Shown here one piece after another: positions 48,001-59,660 of a stretch of 64,000 bases of DNA; the stretch's first letter is position 1; each line of letters opens with the position of its first letter. The DNA is from Laccaria trichodermophora. Taxonomy: Eukaryota; Basidiomycota; Agaricomycetes; Agaricales; Hydnangiaceae. The stretch spans positions 1,488,001-1,552,000 of the forward strand of contig JACTVC010000006.1 of assembly GCA_018417955.1 (NCBI GenBank), read 5' to 3'. The notes below the pieces were generated by a model, which searched no databases, was not told the DNA's origin, and saw only the letters and a list, made by a program, of their open reading frames with translations. The translations under genes and the position numbers were made by a program.

Positions 48001-49008
48001 CATGTTCCTTTGCCACTCTTTACGATGCGGGACTACCTTTGGAAAGGCATAGAATTTCAGAATGCCCTGAACGATGAGGACATAGAAGCCGGATCAACCT
48101 TGTTCCATTCCGTGTTGAAATGGCTTTGGGAGGCGGCAGCACATCCCGTTCTAGAGGAATTGGGATTTGTGGGCTCGTGCCAGCCGGGCGAGAGTTTGCC
48201 TCGCGTGTGGTGGGTTGCAAACGAGCGAATCGCTTCTTTGCCTATCCACGCTGCTGGTGATCATAAAAGAGCTTCGGAAACGGGTGCTTCTTGCAGCGTC
48301 ATCGACAGGGCGGTCTCGTCTTACATTCCAACCCTCAGATTTCTGGCACTCTCAAGAGAGCGTGCGGCATCTTTGCGTTCTGAGCAACCCACCGAAGCTC
48401 CTGGTACCGCCCTACTTGTGGAGATGCCAACCACGCCTAATGACAAAGATCTTGTCAATGTCTCTGTAGAAGTCGAGGCGGTGGAGAGTATCCTCAGTTC
48501 CAGGCTGCAAATAACGAACATGGACAGGCCGAAGAGGTCGAATCTTCTTCCACCTTTGAATTCCTGTACTATGGCGCATTTTGCATGTCACGGCGTGGCA
48601 CATCTAGAAGATCCTTCTCTCAGCCAAATTAAGCTCCAGGATTGGCTCTATTCGCCGTTTGATGTACGGTTTCTGCTCAAAACGCCGATGCCAATGTGCC
48701 AGTTCGTTTACCTCTCCGCCTGCGAAACTGCACTCAACAGAGTCACTGGTCTCCGAGAAGAAGCGATTCATCTATCCTCTGCATTTCAGATGGCAGGTGT
48801 CCCTTATTCTGTTGGAACTTCATGGAAAATCGACGACAGCTTCTCTGTGGAGATAGCAGAAGAATTCTACTCTAACCTGGTTCAAAGGTGTGATGGAAAG
48901 TTGGACTTTTCAAGGTCGAGCCATGCATTGCACGATGCAATCATGAAAGCTAGAGGAAGAGGGGTCGACGCAATGCTGTGGGCTGCATACATACACTCCG
49001 GCGCTTAA
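45061..49008 (+). CDS. TPR-CHAT protein (caspase-like fold)
   Basis: A single uninterrupted exon of 1315 codons. Residues about 100-800 are helical repeats typical of TPRs (SRALHLDDLGCALWQRFSKT, DAIYYFRKAVEVEP, SYLSHLGRLLKDQ). The C-terminal ~280 residues are a CHAT domain. Its catalytic pair is intact: His in HFACHGVAHLED (about residue 1177) and Cys in VYLSACETAL (about residue 1221), with the trailing AFQMAGVPYSVGTSWKIDD. CHAT is a clan CD cysteine-peptidase fold related to caspases and separases. Bacterial TPR-CHAT proteins cleave partner proteins on activation, and fungal CHAT-type proteases occur beside gasdermin genes. The substrate here is unknown; the divergently transcribed 340-residue neighbour is the obvious candidate. 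The first ATG gives a complete N-terminus. Confidence 0.9.
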   Translation: MAEIPTPSHELAEQVRIFLNAIHQDILILRPGEYCESPSFIDNLSQESLEFLYKLSKLESTAGQAGFCSMRSEKALLAAIRLNSQDILNQAIALGAVAIKCLLRDDPNRGIVVSCFARALKCRWNVTREDQHLDDAIYYFRKAVEVEPIGDKSRALHLDDLGCALWQRFSKTHTAADFEEGRSVLEKAISLPDVAKPSYLSHLGRLLKDQAVRLEEGKNAALDVALEIHLQAISSITKDFRGPPQFLHQNLAHAYFERYAVSSPRPTDSLKEFVMEKVNGSGHRWMFLYELAVLHRPIFISTGQQSEADKMVDLLRSALVDSLGNVNIMVSLADILEQKGISLASQSILTEALHFAEESIKVTSEYDQNMPLRLRSAATILAHRFELGSDLQDIEQAISLGEQALQSSCLRKADRWKVLEALAIHLLCRFSSTENLADLERAQSLLQEALMIPDLPDDAKLDCLREHGKLLFNKYKLDKNPDNIEGSIQSLSSSIDLAGSRSISVASAYNDLGNAYCLRFEMSGKSDDSRKSIEALLKAIACVDRYPIISVQRPMYLHNLANSFFVHHERGNEVLDLDHAISYYQEALDATADLSPQASNRTGALSWALQRKFDITKDPKYLNQARDSLEFILANNPSLRPRDVAFLENRLGATYLREFYETQDISLLDKAADCFRKVAKDSGCTIPELVNPGIINLARTLMHKYEITKTEEDMKAAAARFFQLPKQLLNPSIREMRGLLDNAGQFCSLVYDTTKRKPFGTMAILFYKLLVNEPSTSSLERVYTAMLHARLQYEVNLDASEAMSSLTLAVGLMSEAIMMGSNRADQLRAAKRMAWLPGHIVAFGLAAGNTPGDIVQLFERGRSLIWNRLVDQKTEISDLREVHQDLANTFEALREQLTRTRAQSQVIETTARSRLLQHDVAVEYNSILKLIRSQEGFENFLLLPARVSRLQDYASFGPIVVLNVTSYRSDAIIVKSEGVIHVPLPLFTMRDYLWKGIEFQNALNDEDIEAGSTLFHSVLKWLWEAAAHPVLEELGFVGSCQPGESLPRVWWVANERIASLPIHAAGDHKRASETGASCSVIDRAVSSYIPTLRFLALSRERAASLRSEQPTEAPGTALLVEMPTTPNDKDLVNVSVEVEAVESILSSRLQITNMDRPKRSNLLPPLNSCTMAHFACHGVAHLEDPSLSQIKLQDWLYSPFDVRFLLKTPMPMCQFVYLSACETALNRVTGLREEAIHLSSAFQMAGVPYSVGTSWKIDDSFSVEIAEEFYSNLVQRCDGKLDFSRSSHALHDAIMKARGRGVDAMLWAAYIHSGA

Positions 49009-49188
49009 TGGTCATCTGTGTCAAAACAAGTGGATGAGGTTCTTAGATAACAACCATGTGAATTTTGCAAACGAAGCTATACCAAAACAAACGAGTTCCA
49101 AATGTTATCCGAAGAAAGCAGGGCAAGATATGTGTGATAATTTATCATAAATGATAGCTACGTGAATGTCATCGAAGGTGATATGTCG

Positions 49189-52100
49189 TTATTGTCTTGA
49201 AGCAATTGCGGCGATCAGTATGTCATAGTCGATTTTCGCGGCTTCAAGCTGTTGTTAGCAAGAAAAAACAGTATTGTGAGGCCACACACCCTTAAGTACA
49301 AGTTTGATGAATGTATGAGAAAGTTCAGGCTCTTCCATCCGCAGTTTCATAAGGTTAACGTTGCTAAGCTTCCATAAGACCGCGTCATGTTCGACAACCA
49401 CGGTGGCATTACGTGGGGAATCGGAGAGGGCCGATAGCTCTCCGGCCACGGTACCCGCGACCATGGATTCCACAAAACGTCGTGCAGGATTTGCGAACTC
49501 ATACGTGGCCTTAAGCAGCCCTGACTCGATGATAAATAAGCCATCGGCCCGATCATCCTGCGTCCATAGCACGTGGGTGGCAGGGAGAGTAAGACGTTCA
49601 AGATAGGGTTCGATGGGACGAAAAGTGACAGGATCAACCGTTCCATACGATGAGAAAGCTTTGATGAGGGTGTTGAGCGGTTCAGATGAGCGTTCGGACC
49701 CTTGGTTTACCAGAATTTCTGACCAAATAGTGAGCCTGTGCAAGATTCCGCAGAGAAACGGTGATTGTAACTAACCATTGGCAATTGTACGGTCCCCTGC
49801 ATCGCGAATGTGCGAATGGCGCGGGGAGAGGATGAAAGCGGAAATAAGGTTATTATGTTCGATATCACCGCCCTCTCGAATGGGAACTGCTAGGCACAAG
49901 AATAAGCGACGAAAGAACATTTCAAAATGAATTGAGCTCACGAAATGTCGTCGCAGATCGCTCAACCTTCTGCGCTCTGAACCAAGCACGTAGGTAGGCG
50001 TTCTCCGTCCCTGAATACAGCGCCATCAATTTCCTTACAAAAGATACAAACGGTTGGCGAACTGACATTCCATAGCATCGTTAAACGTCGAAAAAAGTTC
50101 CACCTGATCAGCGCCAAGAATTTCTACGCTTTGCAATGCCTTGCCGACAGGTGAATCGACGGTCAACCCACAAAACACCAAAGTGACGCATTTGGAAGCC
50201 AAGAGACGTTGAACGCGAACTAGAGCCTCAGCCGATGACATATCCACGCCTGCGACCAGGGTGAAGTCGAGTACAAGAAACTGAACCGGATTCCTGTGCC
50301 ATAGAGGGCCTTCGATGAGAGACCTAATTGTCTCTTCGACGTAGGCGATAGTTCCAAAGAAAAGGAAACCTTGCTCAAAAGTGGTCAGACTAGATACTCA
50401 TCGTGGAAGAGAAACAATGGGATATACCTTGCAACCGAAGGATCGTAGTCTGCTTGGCTACCTCCCTGATGTAGGCTCGCTGCAAGCTGGGTCGACGAAC
50501 TGCAGACATTGCGGTCTCTCCCGTTTGAATGGCACGGATACTGCTGAGTTGGGAATTCTGTATGACGAAAAAAAAACCTGCCGAGGAGAAGATGGTAAAT
50601 CTGAGCTTAGTTTGAAATTGGTTGATCAGTTAACGTACAGCTGACGATGATCCCGAACAAAACCCCGATGACGAAATCCCAAACAGTCATGCAAATCATG
50701 ATGCTGACGATGGTTATGTATTCGGTTCTGGCAGGAAGGTCAGCCCGAATCCTAGCAAGGAAATACAATCTAACCCACTTGCTGACACGATGCCTAGTGT
50801 CCCACAAAGCTTCCTTGACGAGATCGATGCCCAGAACAAAGATCAAAGCTCCCACAACCATGACCGCTAGTTAAACTGAGTTACTTGAGTCGGAGACATA
50901 AGGATGGAGATGTACGAATGAACGAGATGGGACCAGTCCCGATGAAGAGCAACAGAACTGTCGCAACAGCAAGTAAAAAGCCTGAGATTCTGTTATCCCC
51001 GCCAACGCGGTAGAAGCTTAATGAAAACAAGATCGTTTGCTTTTCTAGACGCCGTAGAGAAAGAGAAAAAAACTCACAGCAGTGTATTGACATAGACCAG
51101 GTAGTTCGGGCTAGCAAATTGGACCTCAGCTTCCAAAACGTACAACAAAACGTGAGCAAAAGACGCACACTGTACCAAACAAGCCAGCAAGGAGATTCGA
51201 ATATCCGTGTGCAACGAGCTCCTTGTTGGTGTCGACATCGTCGTTCAGGGATACAGCTACCAATCAGTTATGTCAGAACTCTCTTCCAAGGAATGATAGA
51301 TGACCTACCCAGAGCAGGGACATTCAGTGGTGGATGTAGGATATTGAAGAACAACCTGCCAGCAGAGGTTTCGGCACAACATCATCCCCAGTCAACAAAA
51401 GAAGCTCACAATGCAAATTGGGTTGGCAAAGTTGACCACAGTGGACCAAATCTTATAGCACTGAGACCTGGTTCCATATGTGAGCGATGGAACGAAGATG
51501 GAAGAAGCATAAAGCGCACTGATATAAGAATAAAATTTATACCACGGTTCTTGATCAGTGCCCATATCAAATAACCATCCATCATCTCGTAAATCCGTCA
51601 AGTTCAGCTGAGTAGCAGCGACAGTGATATAGAATAGCATAGGTATGATTACAAAATCTTTAAGCGTACGATTAGCGATATATGTTAGTTAGTGAGATCA
51701 GAAAAACTCACAAAGAGGGAAGATGAGTTGGTGGTGAAACTTGTGCGTGATAACCCGCAACAGAATTGCGAGACCCAGTGGAATAACCCATAAGGTCAAA
51801 TTGTGCGCATCAAAGAACATAAACCGAAAAGTTTCCCAAGTCATGGCAAAGTCGTCGTCCGATATACGTAAGCTGACTGTCAGGCTGTTGTAAATTCACA
51901 GTATTAAGCATCCGTCCGACTAAGATCAAAAAACATATATTTACCCAGTCTCGATAAGAAAGGCGCCAACACCTCCGATACAACTAAAGAGGCAAAGCGG
52001 GTTAGTCAAGAAGATGACTCAATACACGAATGAAACACACCCGACAAGTATATGTCGGGGAAAGAACCCTACAATCACACCCAACTTCAAGGCCCCAAGA

Positions 52101-54783
52101 AGGAAGAATGAGAGCCCAGTAAGAATCGAGCTTAGCGCGTACGCAGCAAGCGTAGTCGCGATGATCTCCCGTGGCTTATCTTCCCCTATCTGGCTGGCGA
52201 TACTTGATGCTAGTATGTGGAAAAACGGCTGTGAGTGGAATGAGTCAATACTCATCAGATAGATAGGGAAAGCAGAAGGATGCAAAAAAGAGGCACATAA
52301 GAATGCACAGAAGACGTGAGGTAGAGTAATGATGCATCAAGCTGCATAAGGTTCGTAGAAAGGCAAAAGAGAGCGGAGAGAGGCCAAACAATGCACAAGG
52401 ATGTGCAGAAGGATCAAGATGCACAAAGAGAATCAGAAAGCAAAAAGATGCGGGGAAAGGCAGAAGAGTGCACAAGGATGACCATAAGGACGTCCTTGTG
52501 CGCAAAAAATACGTAGGGATGCAAAGAAAGGCACAACAACACACAAGAATGGTCGGAAAGGCAGAAGATGTGCAAAAAATGCACTGAAAGATGCGCAAAA
52601 AAAAACACAATGGAGCATGAAAGACAAACGATGCGTAAGAAGCAGCGAAAGACAATGAGATGCATTACATCACAGAGCAATCGAAGAAAAATTGAACAAG
52701 AAAGGACATACCACAACTTCAATCATCATACTCCCATTCGCACCTGCGAACCCACTCCCACCCAGCGTGAAAACAAGCTGAGCAATAACAGTCGAGAGGA
52801 AAAACATCGACACGCCCATTCCGCCCAGGTCTGCGAATACACCTGTGGCAGGAAAGATGATCATGCCGTCTATTCAAATCAAAATCAACGATTGATCTAA
52901 GGATAGATGGGAGGACGGAACGTACAGGAGACCCCATCGAGTACGTTCAACAAACACCCTAGTAACACGGCAGGAATGGCACGTAATGCCGTCTTTAGAT
53001 GGTGTGGCGACTTGGAGACGACTTCCTCTTGGAATGTCTTGCGGAAAGCCCTGATGCTCCCCTCGATGTGGGTGATTGAAGGTTTACCTAAACCTGTGGT
53101 TTCATTTGCAGCACCATAATGCGATTGCCCAGGACTTCCTCCCTCACCCCTGTTCAAGTGTTCATTTCCCGAACCCACTGTGTTATGTGAGAGTTTAGCA
53201 CCACCAAATTCAGGATGCCCATTAACATTCGCGCTTCCAAGCAGCAAAGGAGTGTGTTCATCCACATTCCGTTCCTCACGCTCGCCCGATAACTCAGCCC
53301 CAAGAGAGCTCAACGACCTTGAATGCGAAAGAGCACTATGACTCAGCGACGACGAGTTGCGCCAGTGAACGTGATGGGGTGTCTGTGTGTATTCATCAGG
53401 CGTGTCAATAAGCACCTGGGATGGGGGTAGGTCTCGCATGGGGGCGTGTTCGGGTATATGTGCCAGCCTCTCCCCGTCGTGAATCTGAGCAGCAGCAACG
53501 AGTGACGTCCATACAGGTCGTGGAGTGGCTATTGGAGTGGTGTCAGTGTATGTTTGATGTCTCTGATAGTCTTCCCGAGAGGGTGTGGCGGATGACAAGG
53601 ATGACGCGCGTGGACGGAGAAGTGATAGCCCAGAAGGCTGTTGTGGAGGTGGTGGAACTACTGGAGTGGTGGGTGGTGGATGGAGACTGGAGGCTTCAGA
53701 GTCCGACTCGGACATGGATATAGGAAAGGAAGATATAGATTGGCTGACCGAAGACGGTGGAGGGGAGGATGAACGTGACTGGGCTGGCTCTGTCTCAGTT
53801 TCATAAGACATATCCGCCTCGAGGGTTGGAGAGAGGATCGGTGAAGAGACGGGGAAGATAAAACCTCCTGTACCACCCTGCGAGGGAGTAGGCGAGTTGT
53901 CCGCGAACGTGCGCAGAGTAGCGGGGGGAGGTAAGGCTTCGTTGATGTGGGTGTTGGGAGGTGACGTGATGAAAGGCATATCGGAGAGTTGCATCGTTGT
54001 GAGCCGAATGGTGTCCTGCTTGTGGAGTTGTGGGACGCTAGAATGTGAAGGTAAACCGCCGCTGCCACTGTTTCCAAAGCTTGCTAGAGAGGCATTGTAG
54101 GATTTTGATTGTAGAAGGCTAGACATAAATTGTTGGTACGCATGAGCATCTGACTGTATTTATAGACGGGGAATTTAGAAAATGAAAGGCACGGGAACTA
54201 GAAGTGGGCAAAAAAAAAAAACACGACCATTCGGGTTCGAATGGCGATGGAAAGCTTCGAAAGGACGCCAGGTTGAAATATGCACGTCAAGGGAAGCAGG
54301 GTGGGGGTAATGGTTAGAGGAAAATGAGGTCAGATGGCGCGACCCAGTGAATCACCGGCGAGGCAAACGTAACGGTACTTTTAACAAACGGTTGTGAGAA
54401 CCGCCCAGAAACGTTTGATGGAAAGGGGGTGAAAAACATGGACCGCAAAAGGAACTTGAGATATAAACAACTCACCCAGCTCTATGCAACGGGGATTCGT
54501 TTTGCGTGGACGTCTTCTGCACGTACGTAGGTCTAGTAGGACTTATTGCCGAACGAGGGAACGAACGGTGCGGATCATCAAGTGCATGACCCTCATCGTT
54601 TAGTGCGCCATTTTGGCTCAAGTAGGCAGATGGCAAAGTTTCCAGGCCGCGGGTGGAAAAGGACGGTTTGTTCAGGCTAGGGTCCGACAGCTGTGCATGG
54701 GTCCTGGAAACGGCAGTTGGGATTTGGAAAGGGGATGTTCGGTCTGGATCAGGGGTGACAAAGTCCGACAGGCGACGACGCAT
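49189..54783 (-). CDS. SLC26/SulP-type transporter with STAS and cNMP-binding-like domains
   Basis: Exon 1 (54783-54476, [19 protein letters not shown]) splices in phase into an exon starting at 54118. About 500 residues of Ser/Pro-rich cytosolic N-terminus result. Membrane blocks follow across several introns: [106 protein letters not shown] and [25 protein letters not shown] domain comes next ([20 protein letters not shown]), then a cyclic-nucleotide-binding-like domain ([37 protein letters not shown]). The order SulP-STAS-cNMP with a long N-terminus matches the fungal family of yeast Vsb1 (YGR125w), a vacuolar basic-amino-acid transporter. The substrate here is not proven. The last exon ends LIAAIASRQ. 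Confidence 0.85.
52229..52711 (-). other. Unusually long intron built of degenerate repeats
   Basis: This 483-bp intron has a GTATGT donor and a CACAG acceptor, and joins MMIEVV to [11 protein letters not shown]. It is roughly ten times longer than its neighbours. On the coding strand it is filled with variants of TTGTGCATCCTTCTGCCTTT at 20-40 bp spacing. Confidence 0.7.
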
Positions 54784-54965
54784 ATAGTCAGAGAGGACAA
54801 TGGAAAAGGGCGAGAGCAGGAACTAGAACAGCAGACACTCGCGTTGAACCTCGTTCGTTATCAGCTAGCCAGGGAGCAGTTTGGAAGATAAGCTCGGAAG
54901 ACCACCTGCATCACGTGCTCGTGCTTTGTGACAAACGTGACACACCCTCCTCATCGCAAGCGACG
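54784..54965. promoter_or_regulatory. Divergent promoter region, transporter / CFIm25
   Basis: These 182 bp separate two start codons on opposite strands and must hold both core promoters. It contains CATCACGTGCTCGTG near 54910, with a CACGTG E-box core that could bind a bHLH factor. Confidence 0.45.
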
Positions 54966-56255
<1,290 letters not shown>

Positions 56256-56942
56256 CCAACCGAGGAAACCCACTCATCCTCGTCCACGACCCGTCTTTAT
56301 CGTTATCGTTCAAAAGTGCAGTATCATAATTCTCACGAAATGCAAATTCGATGCTCTTGTCGCTCTCTCATGCAAATGTACCCTTGTTTTTTCTCACATG
56401 TGTAAGTAGATAGAATTCTGTGTATTTCTGGAAGTCCTGGAGCTCTCTTATCTTGGCGCATCAGTGATCGTCGCGTTCGGATATGGTAAGGATGAAGGCT
56501 GTCTTTTGGCGTCTTCTATCACACGTTCGGGTACAAGGACATGCTCAGCTGTTTCGGATTTTGACACACTTTCTAATCACACAATTTCTCTCAGCGGACA
56601 GATGAATGAATGCGAAACAAACATGTATACTATATATGAATGATGGTAGAGTAGATATACACAGAATGAACGACAAATAAACATGCGAGAGCGACAACGG
56701 GCAACTATAGTACAAACACCAACCAGCATAAGTTCGATGGGGGTGCGGCGATGACGATGCAAAGTCTGGCGATGCAACTTGAAACCGATCCAAGAAGGAA
56801 GGACGACAGTGACATGACGGGAATTCAGGTGAACTTTCTATCCATCGATGATGGTGATGATGGGCGAGACCAAGAAAATAATAATCTTCCGTCCAATAGC
56901 AACAAAGAATTCTAAGCGTTAAACCAAAAGTTACGCGTCGAC
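56256..56942. other. Intergenic region between convergent genes
   Basis: This is the 3' flank of CFIm25 and of the fungalysin. A minus frame at 56545-56970 overlaps the fungalysin end in another frame and is probably spurious. No repeat was seen. Confidence 0.5.
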
Positions 56943-59660
56943 TTAGCGCTTGTCGAAATATTCGCGGCACGCCATGGGCAATGTGAACCCCTACAACACC
57001 AAAACATCAGCATCACGAACGTGATCAAGAGAAAGAAAGAAAGAGATGACATACATCAGTCCTCATACCTCCACCCCACGGCGTCTGTCCCTCAACCTTC
57101 GCATCGGGGCCCAGCCCCCTCTTCGCAAAGCCCTTCCAGAGTTCACAGAAATTCTCTCCGCCCGTCAAGATCTGATCAGCCTGAATAATCGCATCGCGCG
57201 CCTGGAAGAACGTCGGGCGGCACGCCTGGAGCTTCATGCCATTAAGCACGAGCTGCAGCATGAGGGAGTTACCGTGCTTCGGGACGAGGGGCTTCCCATC
57301 CTCCGTGACCCTGTAAAAGTCGCCAGTGGGGATGGTGCCGTCTGTGTGTGGAGCAGGTGGGAAGAGATCGTCCGAGTATCCATGCTTCTCGATCAGCACC
57401 TGGGAGACGACCCAGAGGATCTCAGCCCACACTTCACCAATGGCATGCACGCCCCAGTACCCAGGCTTATCGAGGGTCTTGTAAGTTGACGGGTTGACGT
57501 TTTCGTCCTGCAATATCAACGTGAACAAACAATGCCACCACATATAAAAGAAAGACGACGAACCAAAGAGTAGATGTAGTTCCTGATACCACTCTCCCTG
57601 TTCGCAGCCCAAGCGCCCATAGCGTAGTCAGAGTAGTGCTTGTTGCTACGAATGGTAGTCGCCAAGAAATCACCCCATCCCTCACCCATACCACCACTCT
57701 CACCCCAACCAAGACATCCAGAGTTCGCTGGACCACCAGTGAGACGGGTGCTGAGTCCATGGCTCAATTCGTGAATCACAATGCCGGCCTCTAGGTCACC
57801 ATCACGGTAAGGAAGGGCAGTGTTCCAGAGGTACATCCGCATGCGGCCGTTCTGGCCATCAGGTGGCGTCATAAAGTTCGCGTTGTTAAATCCTGACCCG
57901 TCTTGGGCGTTGGCAATGACAGCGTCGTTCTCCTGCCCGCCACGGCCAAAGTTGTATTGCTGGAAGTTACCAGAAACTTCATCGAATCCATATCTGCAAA
58001 TAACGATGAGGAAAGTATATAGATTCGTTGAAAATGGAAACGCACCTGTAGTAAAGATCGTGGACCAAGTTGGTCGTGTAGAAGAGCTGAGTGATCGTTG
58101 TGTTGATGTACTTCTGCGCCTCCTCGAGAGCGTCGACCCTGTCTGTGATCTTCGGGTGGTAGGGGTAGTTGAAAACCTTGCTCTTGCCACCATTAGGACG
58201 ATAGTTATCAATGAAGGAGTTCTGGCCTTCCCAGTTCTCTTGAGCGAAGACCTGCACGAGAGAATTAGCTGACGGTTCGGACAAGCCACAGGGAAGACAT
58301 ATACATTGTTACCCCACGTTGTAGTCGAGTTACTCCAAAACTCCTTCGACCTCGAACCGCTGATCGAAGGGTCATTCGCGACAGGCATGGCGTGCCAGCC
58401 AACAGGAGAAGCGAGAGCGTCAAAGTTCTCCTTGTTGATGCTGCGTTCGCCGCGCTCTGGGTCGTTGATTCCCCATGCAAAGACGTTGTAGGTCGCAGCG
58501 GTTGGTGGGGGAGCGGGCTTGGGAATTGGAGAATCCGATGCCCAATCGACCACTGAGATGATGTTGTGGGGATAGGACACAGATACGGAGGTTTCATACC
58601 AATTGTCCTGCATCTCGACCTCAAACTAGACAATCGACGGTTAGTCATTGGCTTCATAAATAAATATAAATAGAAAGTTACGAACCTTCCAAACAAGGTG
58701 AAGATCTGTCGAGTCCCCTTGAGCGTTGGGAACCTGGATGTAAGCCAATCTAGCCTTGACGGGATTGATAGCATCCGGGACGTTGCCCGCCACAAACTCG
58801 ATAGCGGCCTCTGAGCCTGAGGGTGCAAAGTGGCTAGTGGGCTCAATAGTTATCTTGCTCAGGTACTTCTCACTGTCATTCGCGATATCAGCAGCCAATT
58901 TCGAGTCAGGAGTGGCTGTAGCCATGAATTTGAGCAAAGCGGGGCGGAAGTCCGTCGGGTCTTCCGAGCTAACGGAGGGAACCTCGGATCCACAGTGTGT
59001 ATTGTGGATGTGAGAAAGTTCCTCGGAGATGACGTGTTCACCACCAAGAATGACTTGGTCCCCATTACCCTGGAATTCCTGAGGCTTCAACATGGTCGCG
59101 ACGGCATCGCAAGCCTCTCGATGAGGATTGCGAACAAAGGCGACATCGGGATTAGTAAAAGGAACAGGAGCGGGACCGCTGTAGAACTGGTCGGAAGGGG
59201 TAAACATCAGTCGTGTGACAGCTTTTTTGAAATGAGGGCCTACCGAGTTTCCATAGGACAATACAACACCATCCTTCACGTTGATGTTCATGTCTCCATC
59301 TGCGACCTCCAAACCATTCACAACCTGACGAACGTAGACATGAGTAACGCCCGTGTTCTTGTCGGTGTACGAGTCCTTCCGAATCTTGTAGCTGGCACCT
59401 TTCTTCTGTAGCACGTCTTGAATGAAGAGATGTGCGACCTCTATTGGGCACATGCTCGAGTCAGAGGGAGTAAAGCCATTGGTCTGAATCTGGTAAGGAC
59501 TCGAGTGGAAGACGGCATGAGGATGGTCGGGTCCAAACCCCAAAGTCTTTCTCCGCTTTACCGGACCATCATCATACGGCGAGGGTGCAGCGTGGCGATG
59601 GCCGTAGACACGACCAGCAAGGGTAGCAACGACAAGAGAGGCGGTGAAGAGACAGCGCAT
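56943..59660 (-). CDS. Secreted M36 metallopeptidase (fungalysin)
   Basis: The start MRCLFTASLVVATLAGRVYG is a clear signal peptide. An FTP-type propeptide follows (THVYVRQVVNGLEVADGDMN, INVKDGVVLSYGNSVG). The catalytic domain carries the HExxH zinc motif in GIVIHELSHGLSTRLTGG and the third ligand in MGEGWGDFLATT. Other family blocks are DLYYRYGFDEVSGNFQQYNF, NANFMTPPDGQNGRMRMYLW and ENFCELWKGFAKRGLGPDA. The C-terminus is ACREYFDKR, after an intron ending just before GFTLP. Several short introns interrupt the gene. Fungalysins are secreted as zymogens, self-process and degrade extracellular protein for nutrition or host interaction. Length and domain order are complete, so it is likely functional. 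Confidence 0.92.

Noticed and set aside
45474..48603. Minus-strand ORFs inside the TPR-CHAT gene
   Set aside because: They are short and lie antisense to a 1315-codon frame with clear domains.
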